Assembly (NCBI RefSeq): GCF_000744815.1
Contig: NZ_JQMQ01000005.1
Span: forward strand, 3,046,055 to 3,110,054
DNA: 64,000 nucleotides
Direction: 5' to 3'
Source: Phaeacidiphilus oryzae TH49
Lineage (GTDB): Bacteria > Actinomycetota > Actinomycetes > Streptomycetales > Streptomycetaceae
A model generated the notes under the pieces. The model made no database searches and had not been told where the DNA came from. It saw only the letters and a program-made list of their open reading frames with translations. Shown here piece by piece: positions 41,843-48,687 of the stretch. The position numbers and the translations under genes are program-made. Each line of letters begins with the position of its first letter. Positions within the stretch are counted from its first letter, which is position 1.

Positions 41843-42832
41843 TCAGGTCAAGGGGAGCCCCTCGAAGCCCTCCCCGTCCTGGTACACCAGGTGCACGCCA
41901 GCCTGATGGATCAGGTCCGTAAGGTCCTCGCTGGGCTCTTCGGGTAGCAGGATCGCGGTGCGCAGATCCTCGCCGGGGATGTGCCTGCGGTAGTCGAGCA
42001 ACTGTCCCAGCGCCATCCGGATCTCGTTGCGCTTGCTCTTGCTCTTGATCTCGAACAAGACGTGATCAGTCGCGTCGTAGAGATCGACCGGAAAGGGCCG
42101 CGACTCGCCCGGGATAGTCAACTGAAAGCTGCCCACCTGATGCCCGAGCGCTTCCAAGTGCTGGGCAAACCGCGAGCGCAGACGCCCCTCGCGCCGATCC
42201 ACCCTGCGGGGTCCGACGGCCGGGTGCATCTCCGTCTCATCTGCGCCATGGAACTCAACGGGCCCCAACCGGGGCGTCATATCGAAGTCCGGCATGAACA
42301 GGGCGTCGCTGGTCTGAGCAGGCTGCTGGGCATCGGACTCGCGCACATCGACCAGAGCCGGATCCTTCGGGCGCAACCGGAACACGTACACCCGACGAGG
42401 CAATCTGTCGGCATCACGCCCCAACAACTCCTCATACGGCTCGTCGGGGTCTACCACGAACTCGCCTACGTAGCGGTGCACAACGGCGTCGCGCCCTGGC
42501 GCCTTACCCGCGGCTACGAACAGAAAGACCCGACGGTCCTTCTCCCGGTGCTTCAGCAGCTTGGCGTTATCGCCCGACAACTGCTGAGGCCCCCGCGAGC
42601 CCGCCCCGGTGTACCAGTACAGCGAGCCGTGTTCATCCGGCTCGGTCCATCCGTCGAAGGTGTAACCGTGCCGTTCGCCCTTGGCAGGGTCAGAGAAGAT
42701 GCACACCACCTTCGCTGCGACGTTGGCCACGATCCCGCCTTGCCAGGCGGTCGCCCCGGTCTCGAAGTAGGCGGCCAGATCCTCACGCATCGTCAACGTC
42801 CCCAGCGGCGGGGGGAACTCCGTGATCGGCAT
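41843..42832 (-). CDS. Type IV restriction-like protein: SRA/SBD-like domain plus PD-(D/E)XK nuclease
   Basis: 329-aa protein encoded against the element's operons. N-terminal residues ~20-130 carry YTFDGW, YWYTGAGSRGPQQLSGDNAK and VFLFVAAG-x-YVGEFVV, a layout like the SRA/sulfur-binding reader domains of ScoMcrA-type enzymes that sense modified DNA. C-terminal residues ~210-325 form a PD-(D/E)XK nuclease core: D250 (FPVDLYD), E261-I-K263, and Q277 in ALGQLLDYRR. Predicted to cut incoming DNA bearing a base or backbone modification, so probable anti-phage cargo. Start ATG 42832. Confidence 0.7.
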   Translation of the reverse strand: MPITEFPPPLGTLTMREDLAAYFETGATAWQGGIVANVAAKVVCIFSDPAKGERHGYTFDGWTEPDEHGSLYWYTGAGSRGPQQLSGDNAKLLKHREKDRRVFLFVAAGKAPGRDAVVHRYVGEFVVDPDEPYEELLGRDADRLPRRVYVFRLRPKDPALVDVRESDAQQPAQTSDALFMPDFDMTPRLGPVEFHGADETEMHPAVGPRRVDRREGRLRSRFAQHLEALGHQVGSFQLTIPGESRPFPVDLYDATDHVLFEIKSKSKRNEIRMALGQLLDYRRHIPGEDLRTAILLPEEPSEDLTDLIHQAGVHLVYQDGEGFEGLPLT

Positions 42833-42880
42833 GCCGGGAATCTACGCCACCCCACCGACAACACGCAGAAGGTGAAGCCG

Positions 42881-43765
42881 TTGCCTGAAATTCTGTTCCT
42901 GGCCTTGGAGTTAGCGAGCGCTGGATTGCCAGTGCTGCCACTGGGAGCGCAAAAGCGGCCCGTGGCCAACTGCCCGGCCTGTGCCCACATGGCCTGCGGG
43001 GGCCGTCCGAACATGCGCGCCGCCGGGCCGTGCACCTGCCCTGCTCCCTGCCACGGCTGGGCAGCCGCCACCAAAGATCCCGTTGGGCTGACCCATCCGG
43101 CCTGGCGCGCAGCGTGGCGGCGGGCCGTGGCAGTCGGGTACTACCCCGGCGGAGCCGGGGTGACCGTGGTGGACCTGGACAGCCCCGCAGCCCTCGACTG
43201 GGCCCGCACGACCCTGCCGGCCACCCGCACGGTACCCACCACCCGCGGCCAGCACTGGATCTACCGCGGTACCTGCGACTCCGCCAACGCAGTACAGCCC
43301 GGGGTGGACATCAAATCCCATTCCCAGTACGCCCGCTGGCTCGGTCCCGGAACCGGCCCCCTGGCCGACCTACCGGCCGCCATCCCTGCCCTGCTCCATC
43401 AGGGCAGGAAAGAAGCCACCCCGCCGCCGGGCGCGGGGGTGGCCTCTTCACCGCGACCGGCCGGGAGTTGGGCTGCGGAAGCCGCCGCCGGTTGCCGTCA
43501 CACCCCCGGCTACCTGCATACGGGGCTGGAGCGCGGCATGCGCAAGATCCGGGCCTGTGCCGAGTCCGGCGCCGGCTCGCAGACCTTCGGTGTCGCCCGA
43601 TTCCTGGCCGCCCAACACACACGTTGCCCCGGCCCCTGCCCCCTGGACGAGATCGGGGCGCAGCTCGTGGCCGCCGCCGGCTCGGTCGGTGTCCCCACCG
43701 AGTACGCCGAGCGCGCCGTCGCCAACGGCTTCGCCCGCGCCCTGTCCGCGGCCATGCCCGCCTGA
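42881..43765 (+). CDS. Bifunctional primase-polymerase (prim-pol) replication protein
   Basis: 294-aa protein of the AEP prim-pol family. A Cys-rich segment near the start (CPACAHMACGG, CTCPAPCHGW) may bind zinc. The catalytic strand GAGVTVVDLDSPAAL supplies the Asp pair, and GVDIKSHSQYARWLGPGTGP is characteristic of this family. Start is TTG 42881 with AGAAGG eight bases before it; GTG 42872 is possible but lacks a ribosome site. With the following DUF3631 ATPase it defines the prim-pol AICE replication class. Confidence 0.8.
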   Translation: MPEILFLALELASAGLPVLPLGAQKRPVANCPACAHMACGGRPNMRAAGPCTCPAPCHGWAAATKDPVGLTHPAWRAAWRRAVAVGYYPGGAGVTVVDLDSPAALDWARTTLPATRTVPTTRGQHWIYRGTCDSANAVQPGVDIKSHSQYARWLGPGTGPLADLPAAIPALLHQGRKEATPPPGAGVASSPRPAGSWAAEAAAGCRHTPGYLHTGLERGMRKIRACAESGAGSQTFGVARFLAAQHTRCPGPCPLDEIGAQLVAAAGSVGVPTEYAERAVANGFARALSAAMPA

Positions 43766-43794
43766 ACCCCGCACCACCACGAGGAGGTCACCGG

Positions 43795-43923
43795 ATGACA
43801 CCACCCACCCTCCACAGGCCCCTTCCCCGAGCCGCCGAGCAGTACGGCCCGGCGGCGCCGAGTCGCAGTTCGCCCCGGCTCTTCCACATCAACATCCGCG
43901 CGACGGAAGGTGCAGCCGCATGA
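43795..43923 (+). CDS. Tiny hypothetical protein
   Basis: 42-codon frame starting at ATG 43795 with a strong GAGGAGG site; its stop overlaps the ATG of the DUF3631 gene (ATGA). Pro/Arg/Ser-rich with no domain. It may be a translational-coupling leader peptide for the replication ATPase. Confidence 0.5.
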   Translation: MTPPTLHRPLPRAAEQYGPAAPSRSSPRLFHINIRATEGAAA

Positions 43924-45191
43924 GCGACCAGACCCCCACTCCGCAGGGCCAGCCGCCCGGTACGGCCGAGGACGGCGCCGCCCTGCTGGACGAAGTCGAA
44001 GCCCACCACCGGCGGTTCAACGTCTTCCCCAGCGAAGCGGCCTACGTGGCCGTGACGCTGTGGGACGCCCACGCCCACCTCATGGACTGCTTCGAGGCCA
44101 CCGCCCGACTGGCGTTCCTCTCGCCCGAGCCCGGGAGCGGCAAGACCCGAGCCCTGGAGATCGTGGACACGCTGGTGCCACGGTCGATGTTCACCGTGGG
44201 CATCAGCGCCTCGGCGCTGTTCCGCTCGGTCTCCGACGGGGAGACCCGGCCCACCGTGCTGTGGGACGAGATCGATACCGTCTTCGGCCCCCAGGCCCTC
44301 GGTAACGAGGATCTGCGCGGCCTGATCAACTCCGGCTACCGCCGAAGCGGAGGGATCTACCGCAGCGTGCGGGAAGGCGAGAACCACCGCGTCATCAAGT
44401 TCCCCGTCTACGCCGCCCTCGCCCTGGCCGGCCTCGGCGACCTGCCCGACACCATCATGAGCCGCGCCGTCATCATCCGTATGCGGCGTCGCGCCCCCAA
44501 TGAGCAGGTGGAACCGTTCCGCCAGCGCATCCACGAGCCCGAAGGCCACGCCCTGCGCGACCGCCTCGCGGACTGGGCAGACAGCGTGCGCGAGAAGGTG
44601 AATGGAGCCTGGCCCGAGCTGCCCGAGGGGGTCAGCGACCGGCCCGCCGACGTCTGGGAGCCGCTGCTCGCCGTCGCCGAGGCCGCTGGCGGGCACTGGC
44701 CCGAGCGGGCCCGGGCCGCCTGCCTGGAGTTGGTCAACGCCGCCAAGGCCAACGACAAGGGCTCCCTCGGCATCCGGCTGCTCTCCGACCTGCGCGACGT
44801 GTTCGACGGCGCCGAGCGGATGACCAGCGTCGCCATCCTCGAACGCCTCTTGGCCATGGACGACGCCCCGTGGGCCGACATGGACGGACGACCGCTCAAC
44901 TCCCGCTCTCTGGCGCGCATGCTCGGGGACTACGTCACCGAGGACAACCAACCGATCAAGCCCCGCAACATCAAGGTCGCCGGCTCGGTCCTCAAGGGCT
45001 ACTACGCCGCCGATCTCGCGGACGCCTGGACGCGCTACTGTCCGCCCCACTCCGAAACGTCCGCTACCTCCGCTACCACCGCTACCGCGCAGGTCAGGCC
45101 CCTGTTTTCGGTAGCGGATGAGGTAGCGGTAGCGGATAGGAATCCCGAATCCGCCCCCGCGAGCGAACCCGACCTCACCCCCACCGGCTGA
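43920..45191 (+). CDS. DUF3631 replication ATPase
   Basis: 423-aa P-loop ATPase. Walker A at G72-S-G-K75-T76 (PEPGSGKTRALE), Walker B at VLWDEID with D116/E117, an arginine-rich IIRMRRR segment (~180-186), and the DUF3631 C-terminal domain (~195-385; SLARMLGDYVTEDNQPIKPR). In AICEs this helicase-like protein works with prim-pol to start replication of the excised circle. The last 40 codons are overprinted on the iteron array, giving a low-complexity TSATSATTATAQ stretch. Start ATG 43920. Confidence 0.82.
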   Translation: MSDQTPTPQGQPPGTAEDGAALLDEVEAHHRRFNVFPSEAAYVAVTLWDAHAHLMDCFEATARLAFLSPEPGSGKTRALEIVDTLVPRSMFTVGISASALFRSVSDGETRPTVLWDEIDTVFGPQALGNEDLRGLINSGYRRSGGIYRSVREGENHRVIKFPVYAALALAGLGDLPDTIMSRAVIIRMRRRAPNEQVEPFRQRIHEPEGHALRDRLADWADSVREKVNGAWPELPEGVSDRPADVWEPLLAVAEAAGGHWPERARAACLELVNAAKANDKGSLGIRLLSDLRDVFDGAERMTSVAILERLLAMDDAPWADMDGRPLNSRSLARMLGDYVTEDNQPIKPRNIKVAGSVLKGYYAADLADAWTRYCPPHSETSATSATTATAQVRPLFSVADEVAVADRNPESAPASEPDLTPTG

Positions 45192-45275
45192 GCCGGGCCA
45201 TCCGCTACCGCTACCTATCCGCTACCAAAAGACAGGCTCTGACCTGCGCCGTAGCGGGTAGCGCACGGTAGCGGA
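45059..45275. repeat. Iteron array in a large inverted repeat, probable replication origin
   Basis: Eleven exact copies of the heptamer CCGCTAC/GTAGCGG and one degenerate copy (45258, ending GC) fall in four groups of three with alternating orientation: CCGCTAC at 45061, 45070, 45079; GTAGCGG at 45111, 45123, 45129; CCGCTAC at 45202, 45208, 45219; GTAGCGG at 45251, 45258 (degenerate), 45268. The halves 45059-45139 and 45198-45275 are inverted complements, best over 45087-45139 and 45198-45249. The left half lies inside the DUF3631 coding sequence. Confidence 0.8.
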
Positions 45276-45304
45276 CATCTGGAAGTACCCAACCCAACAC
45301 CGCG

Positions 45305-45344
45305 AGCGAAGGCCGTCACGCACCTCTGCGTGACGGCCTTCGCT
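45305..45344 (+). terminator. Strong hairpin terminator between replication genes and xis
   Basis: 18-bp perfect stem (beginning AGCGAAGGCCGTCACG) with loop CCTC, followed by CGTTCT. It separates the rep transcript and origin from xis-int, which therefore needs its own promoter or is read from within 45345-45384. Confidence 0.8.
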
Positions 45345-45384
45345 CGTTCTGCGCCCCGCCCATCGATCGGGAGGACGACGAGCA

Positions 45385-45726
45385 GTGACATCAGGATCCG
45401 TTACCCCCGCCCCCGCGCTGCCGCCCGTCTACAGCGCGGCCGAAGTCGCCGCCGCACTCCGTTGCTCGGAGTGGTGGGTAAAGGAGCAGGCCCGGAAAGG
45501 CTGCATCCCCTTCACGAAGCCCGGAGGCACGTACCGGTTCACCGCTGAGCACGTCGCCGAGATCCTGCGGATCTACGAGGGTGGCGCCCCGAGCCTCCCG
45601 GCAGCGCCCGAGAGCACACCGAGGGGCTGGCACAAGGCGAGGCCCGAAGCGATCGAGCCTGTACGCCGGTTGAAGGCCAGGCCGCCGCGCCGAACGCCCA
45701 AGAACCGAGCCCAGTCCGCAGCATGA
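45385..45726 (+). CDS. xis: Excisionase (Xis), MerR-type HTH
   Basis: 113-aa protein starting at GTG 45385. Residues ~14-62 form a MerR/HTH_17-type winged helix (YSAAEVAAALRCSEWWVKEQ, then IPFTKPGGTYRFTAEHVAEI) as in AICE excisionases; a basic Pro/Arg tail follows. It lies 59 bases before the integrase gene. It would direct the integrase toward excision by bending the att DNA. Confidence 0.85.
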   Translation: MTSGSVTPAPALPPVYSAAEVAAALRCSEWWVKEQARKGCIPFTKPGGTYRFTAEHVAEILRIYEGGAPSLPAAPESTPRGWHKARPEAIEPVRRLKARPPRRTPKNRAQSAA

Positions 45727-45785
45727 ATCGCTGCCCACCCGGCCTGCCGCCGGGCGGGCAGCAATAACTCAAGAGGGAGAGACAG

Positions 45786-47297
45786 TTGGGGTTCGCCGAG
45801 AAGCGCGGGGACTACTACCGGGCGCGGTTCTGGATCGCTCCCGGGAAGCTCCGCACAGTCGTTGACGAGTACGGACGGACCATCAAGTTCAAGCGCAAGG
45901 CGGAAGCTGCCAAGGTCGCCAACGACATTGAGGCGAAGGTTCGAGCAGGTACGTGGCGAGACCCTGCGGCCGGGCGGATCACCTTCGGTGCCTTCGTGGA
46001 CCGCTGGTTCGGGATGCAGGATCTGGCCGTGTCCACGATGGAGAACTACAAGACGCACATCGAGTCGCACTTGCTCCCGGCCTTCGAAAACCAGGCGCTC
46101 GGCGACATCCAACCGAAGGATGTCGCAGCCTGGCGGAAGGCGAAGCGGGACGCCGGCTATGCCGAGGGGAGCATCAAGACCTGGCGCGGCACCCTGCATC
46201 TGATCTTCGAAGATGCCATGGACGAAGGACTCATCCCCTCGAACCCCGCCTCTGTGCGGAGGGGCAGGGGAAAGCGGGCCGGGCGGTCGCGCCACCGTGC
46301 ACCGGAGAAGGCCGTAACGGACTCGCTCGGCATCCTGCACATTGCCGAGCGGGCCGCCCTGCTCTCCGGCCGGGATGACGAGTTCGTGCTGACGGTCCTC
46401 GCCGGGTACACCGGCATGCGCTGGGGCGAAGTCGTTGGGCTGGAACCCTTCTACACGCGCCGGGAGGCCGTCCGGATCGAGTGGCAGCTCTACGAACTCG
46501 ACTCCGGCAAGCTGCACCGATGCCCGCCCAAGGAGGACTCCTACCGGGACATCGATCTGCCCGAATGGCTCGCCGAACTGCTGGCTGGACACATCGCTCG
46601 GACTCAGCCGAAGCCCTGCGCCTGCCATAGGCAGGCGTACGCGTTCCGCGGGCTCGGTACTCCGAAGGGCCCAGGCGCTGCCGCGGGCCCCCGAGTGGCC
46701 GACGTCGCCCGGCTGGCCGGGGTATCCGCCGGCACCGTCTCGAACCTGCTCAACCGGCCGGAGCAGGTGTCCGAGCGCAGCAGGGCCAAGGTCGCTCAAG
46801 CGATGGAGGAGCTGGGCTACCTCCCCGGCGGTCCGCCGGCCGCGAGCGCCGCGCACTGGCGCCGGAGCGGGTTCGCGCAGCAGGTGTTCCAACCTGCCGC
46901 CACGGGGTGGTTCCCGAGGAAGGCGCCACGGGAAGCCTGCCCCGTCCCGCTGAGGGCCGAGCCGTGGCCGGGGACGCCCCTCAGCGGACGGAACTCCCCG
47001 GGGAGGGCCAACGCATGCTGGCTGCCCATCGCTCGGGGGCTCACCCCGCACGGCCTTCGCCATACGCACAAGACGGTCATGCAGGAACTCGGCACGCCGC
47101 AGAAGCTCCAGGACGAGCGGATGGGACACTTGGACGGCTCAGTCCAGGGACGGTACTCCCACGTCACCACCAGCATGCGCCAACGGCTGCTGAGCGACCT
47201 GACAGGACTCTGGGAGGCCGCGTTGACGGCTCGCAAAGAGCTGTCTCCCCGGTCACCAGTCGGGATACTGGACACTCTGCTGACTATCCGTCAGTAG
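45786..47297 (+). CDS. int: Tyrosine integrase with an internal LacI-type HTH
   Basis: 503-aa site-specific recombinase, start TTG 45786 with GAGGGAGAG upstream. An AP2-like/SAM-like arm and core-binding domain spans ~1-180. Catalytic residues: R212 (YTGMRWGEV), H422-x-x-R425 (HGLRHTH), H448 (MGHLDG) and nucleophile Y457 (GRYSHV). Between R212 and H422 lie about 210 residues, far more than the ~130 usual, because residues ~300-346 hold a complete LacI-family HTH (VADVARLAGVSAGTVSNLLN, then RAKVAQAMEELGYLP). Acts on the tRNA-Ala att sites at the element ends. Confidence 0.9.
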   Translation: MGFAEKRGDYYRARFWIAPGKLRTVVDEYGRTIKFKRKAEAAKVANDIEAKVRAGTWRDPAAGRITFGAFVDRWFGMQDLAVSTMENYKTHIESHLLPAFENQALGDIQPKDVAAWRKAKRDAGYAEGSIKTWRGTLHLIFEDAMDEGLIPSNPASVRRGRGKRAGRSRHRAPEKAVTDSLGILHIAERAALLSGRDDEFVLTVLAGYTGMRWGEVVGLEPFYTRREAVRIEWQLYELDSGKLHRCPPKEDSYRDIDLPEWLAELLAGHIARTQPKPCACHRQAYAFRGLGTPKGPGAAAGPRVADVARLAGVSAGTVSNLLNRPEQVSERSRAKVAQAMEELGYLPGGPPAASAAHWRRSGFAQQVFQPAATGWFPRKAPREACPVPLRAEPWPGTPLSGRNSPGRANACWLPIARGLTPHGLRHTHKTVMQELGTPQKLQDERMGHLDGSVQGRYSHVTTSMRQRLLSDLTGLWEAALTARKELSPRSPVGILDTLLTIRQ

Positions 47298-47362
47298 GGA
47301 CGGCTCGGAAGCGCATTTCCATGATTCAGTTGCCGGCAACGCTCGGCAGACCCAAAAGAGTA

Positions 47363-47390
47363 GAGCTGAACGCGAGTCCACGTTCAGCTC
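47363..47390. terminator. Hairpin after int
   Basis: 10-bp perfect stem GAGCTGAACG/CGTTCAGCTC with an 8-base loop, 66 bases after the int stop. Likely terminator or part of the attP arm region. Confidence 0.5.
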
Positions 47391-47422
47391 CGCCGGGCTG
47401 ACTACTGAGCGTGGCATGCAAG

Positions 47423-47486
47423 GATGTCCCGGACTACGCTCCGTCGCTACGCTGAACTACGTTCACGGAGCGTAGTCCGGGACATC
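47423..47486. repeat. 22-bp perfect inverted repeat downstream of int
   Basis: Arms 47423-47444 and 47465-47486 are exact complements (starting GATGTCCCGGACTACG) around a 20-base loop that itself contains CTACG/TACG motifs. It sits between convergent int and the NYN gene: a bidirectional terminator, or integrase arm-type sites. Confidence 0.65.
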
Positions 47487-47521
47487 GGCGCCCACCTGGA
47501 CTTAACCAAATTGTTATGTGG

Positions 47522-48133
47522 TCAGTAGGGCCTACGATCGCGGCTTTCAACGAAGGCTGACGCACCCAAAGTCGTGTGCCAGATCTTGCGCCCGGGGACC
47601 CTGAGACGTCGGCCGCCTTCCCATCCAGCTGTTTCGATCTTGCAACGCCCCTTAGAGAGCGCCATCTCAAGCGCTGGTTCAAGATCCGTGTCGTGAGTCG
47701 CGCAAACCAAGACATCAGCTTCGTGATTCATGGCACGGCTCACTAGTTCCACCGCCAGGAGCACATCGATGCCCTTTTCGCGGGCAGGCTCAGCCGGCCA
47801 CCTGGGTGGATACCGAAGGGAGCGATAGTGGACGCTCACCCGCGGGTCACGTGTCCACTCTGAGCGCTGACGTTGGCTCGCTGAGTAGAGATCTGGCTGA
47901 TGCCGGTTGCTGGGAGTACCCCGGTAAACGCATACGCTGGTGAGGATCGCACTGGCAAGCCAAGGGTCGTTCGCCTTGCTTGCTCGGATCGTCAGCAGCT
48001 GCTCGGCGAAGCGCAGCGGGTGAACCAACGTATCGCGAGCGGATGTGCCTATGGGGGCATACAGATCGCGCGCGGTGAGATGTATGTTCTGGTAGTCGAT
48101 CAAGACTCCCAGAGTTGGTTCTGAGGCAGTCAA
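47522..48133 (-). CDS. NYN/PIN-fold RNase-like cargo protein
   Basis: 203-aa protein with the NYN (LabA/DUF88) signature: LGVLIDYQNIHL places D13 and N16, GIDVLLAVELV supplies a second acidic position, and CATHDTDLEPAL the third Asp cluster. Such proteins are metal-dependent RNases. Start taken as TTG 48133 with CAGGGGG upstream; ATG 48223 would give a longer protein without family support. A minus-strand hairpin plus T5 lies immediately upstream. Its place between int and attR, outside the core modules, marks it as cargo, possibly defensive. Confidence 0.72.
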   Translation of the reverse strand: MTASEPTLGVLIDYQNIHLTARDLYAPIGTSARDTLVHPLRFAEQLLTIRASKANDPWLASAILTSVCVYRGTPSNRHQPDLYSASQRQRSEWTRDPRVSVHYRSLRYPPRWPAEPAREKGIDVLLAVELVSRAMNHEADVLVCATHDTDLEPALEMALSKGRCKIETAGWEGGRRLRVPGRKIWHTTLGASAFVESRDRRPY

Positions 48134-48155
48134 CGTCGACCCCCTGAAGTAAAAA

Positions 48156-48182
48156 CCCCGCCAGTCCCGGAGGACGGCGGGG
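48156..48182 (-). terminator. Intrinsic terminator/attenuator just upstream of the NYN gene
   Basis: On the minus strand CCCCGCC/GGCGGGG (7 bp, 13-base loop) is followed at once by TTTTT (48155-48151), then by the NYN ribosome site and start. A canonical rho-independent terminator in the leader, unusual for such a GC-rich genome. Confidence 0.65.
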
Positions 48183-48495
48183 AGCAAGGACTTCAATGTA
48201 CGTCGCACGACCAGGAGGGTCAAGCGCTTGGCGCCGCATCGCGCACCGATAGCAGAGCCAAGCCGTGAAGCCCCAGGCGGAGGCCACGGTCAGCCCGTGC
48301 AGCATTCCGCCGAGCCCCTGACGTACGGCCAGCGAGGCTCCTTCGCAGGGAAGCACCCTCGCGAGAGACCGCGCGCAAGGGGCCTCTTGCCCTCACGGGA
48401 AGCTGTTACTTGCCCCGCCAGCCAAGCCTGATGGGCTGCAAGCCGGCCGGATTTCCTTGATCCACTCCCAGGCGACTCCCAGCGGAACCCCGAAA

Positions 48496-48542
48496 GCAGC
48501 TCAGGGGCCGCTTCCCTGTTTGGGATACGGCCCCTGAGCTGC
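48496..48542 (-). terminator. Terminator of tRNA-Ala supplied by the element
   Basis: 15-bp perfect stem (GCAGCTCAGGGGCCG and complement) with a 17-base loop, eight bases past the tRNA 3' end on the minus strand, followed by TTTCGGGG. The element therefore replaces the chromosomal terminator left at 26763-26799. Confidence 0.8.
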
Positions 48543-48549
48543 TCTTCGT

Positions 48550-48626
48550 TGGTGGAGCTGAGGGGATTTGAACCCCTGACCCCCTCGATGCGAACGAGGT
48601 GCGCTACCGGACTGCGCTACAGCCCC
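48550..48626 (-). tRNA. tRNA-Ala (anticodon CGC), attR target
   Basis: 77 bases including CCA. Acceptor GGGGCTG pairs with CAGCTCC (one G-U), D arm GCGCAGTCCGGTAGCGC, anticodon stem CCTCG/CGAGG with loop TTCGCAT (anticodon CGC, reads GCG), T arm GGGGTTCAAATCCCC. CCA is encoded at 48552-48550. The 3' half (48551-48599) comes from the element. Confidence 0.95.
48551..48599 (-). other. attR: 49-bp core repeat inside tRNA-Ala
   Basis: Exact copy of 26804-26852. The first differing bases are 48600 (T, against A at 26853) and 48550 (T, against G at 26803), which defines the maximal core. Confidence 0.92.
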
Positions 48627-48687
48627 AACGAGAAGAAACTCTAGCAGGTCCGGTGGGGTGCTTTCGACCGCCCCCGGGCGGGGCCGG

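Larger units (their letters stand above)
48134..48549. other. Non-coding end of the element
   Basis: About 415 bases with no credible gene. It holds the attenuator-like hairpin at 48156-48182 and the tRNA-side terminator at 48496-48542. A minus-strand frame from 48356 starts with a membrane-like segment, but runs antisense-free into the NYN gene in another frame and has no clear ribosome site. Confidence 0.4.
26804..48599. mobile_element. Integrative and conjugative element (AICE), prim-pol replication type, in tRNA-Ala(CGC)
   Basis: About 21.8 kb bounded by 49-bp direct repeats, the right one completing an intact tRNA gene. Modules in order: cargo (27095-28003), XRE/flavoprotein unit, GntR repressor and operators, transfer operon with TraB-like translocase, Ssb, restriction-like cargo on the opposite strand, prim-pol and DUF3631 replication genes with an iteron array, xis, int, and a NYN RNase gene. 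The double-stranded-DNA TraB translocase, absence of a relaxase and tRNA-specific integrase are AICE hallmarks (pSAM2-like). All core modules look intact, so it may still be mobile. No AICE name can be assigned from memory. Confidence 0.92.

Noticed and set aside
47847-48356. Minus-strand frame with a membrane-like N-terminus near the right end of the element
   Set aside because: Overlaps the NYN gene in another frame, crosses a terminator, and lacks a ribosome site.
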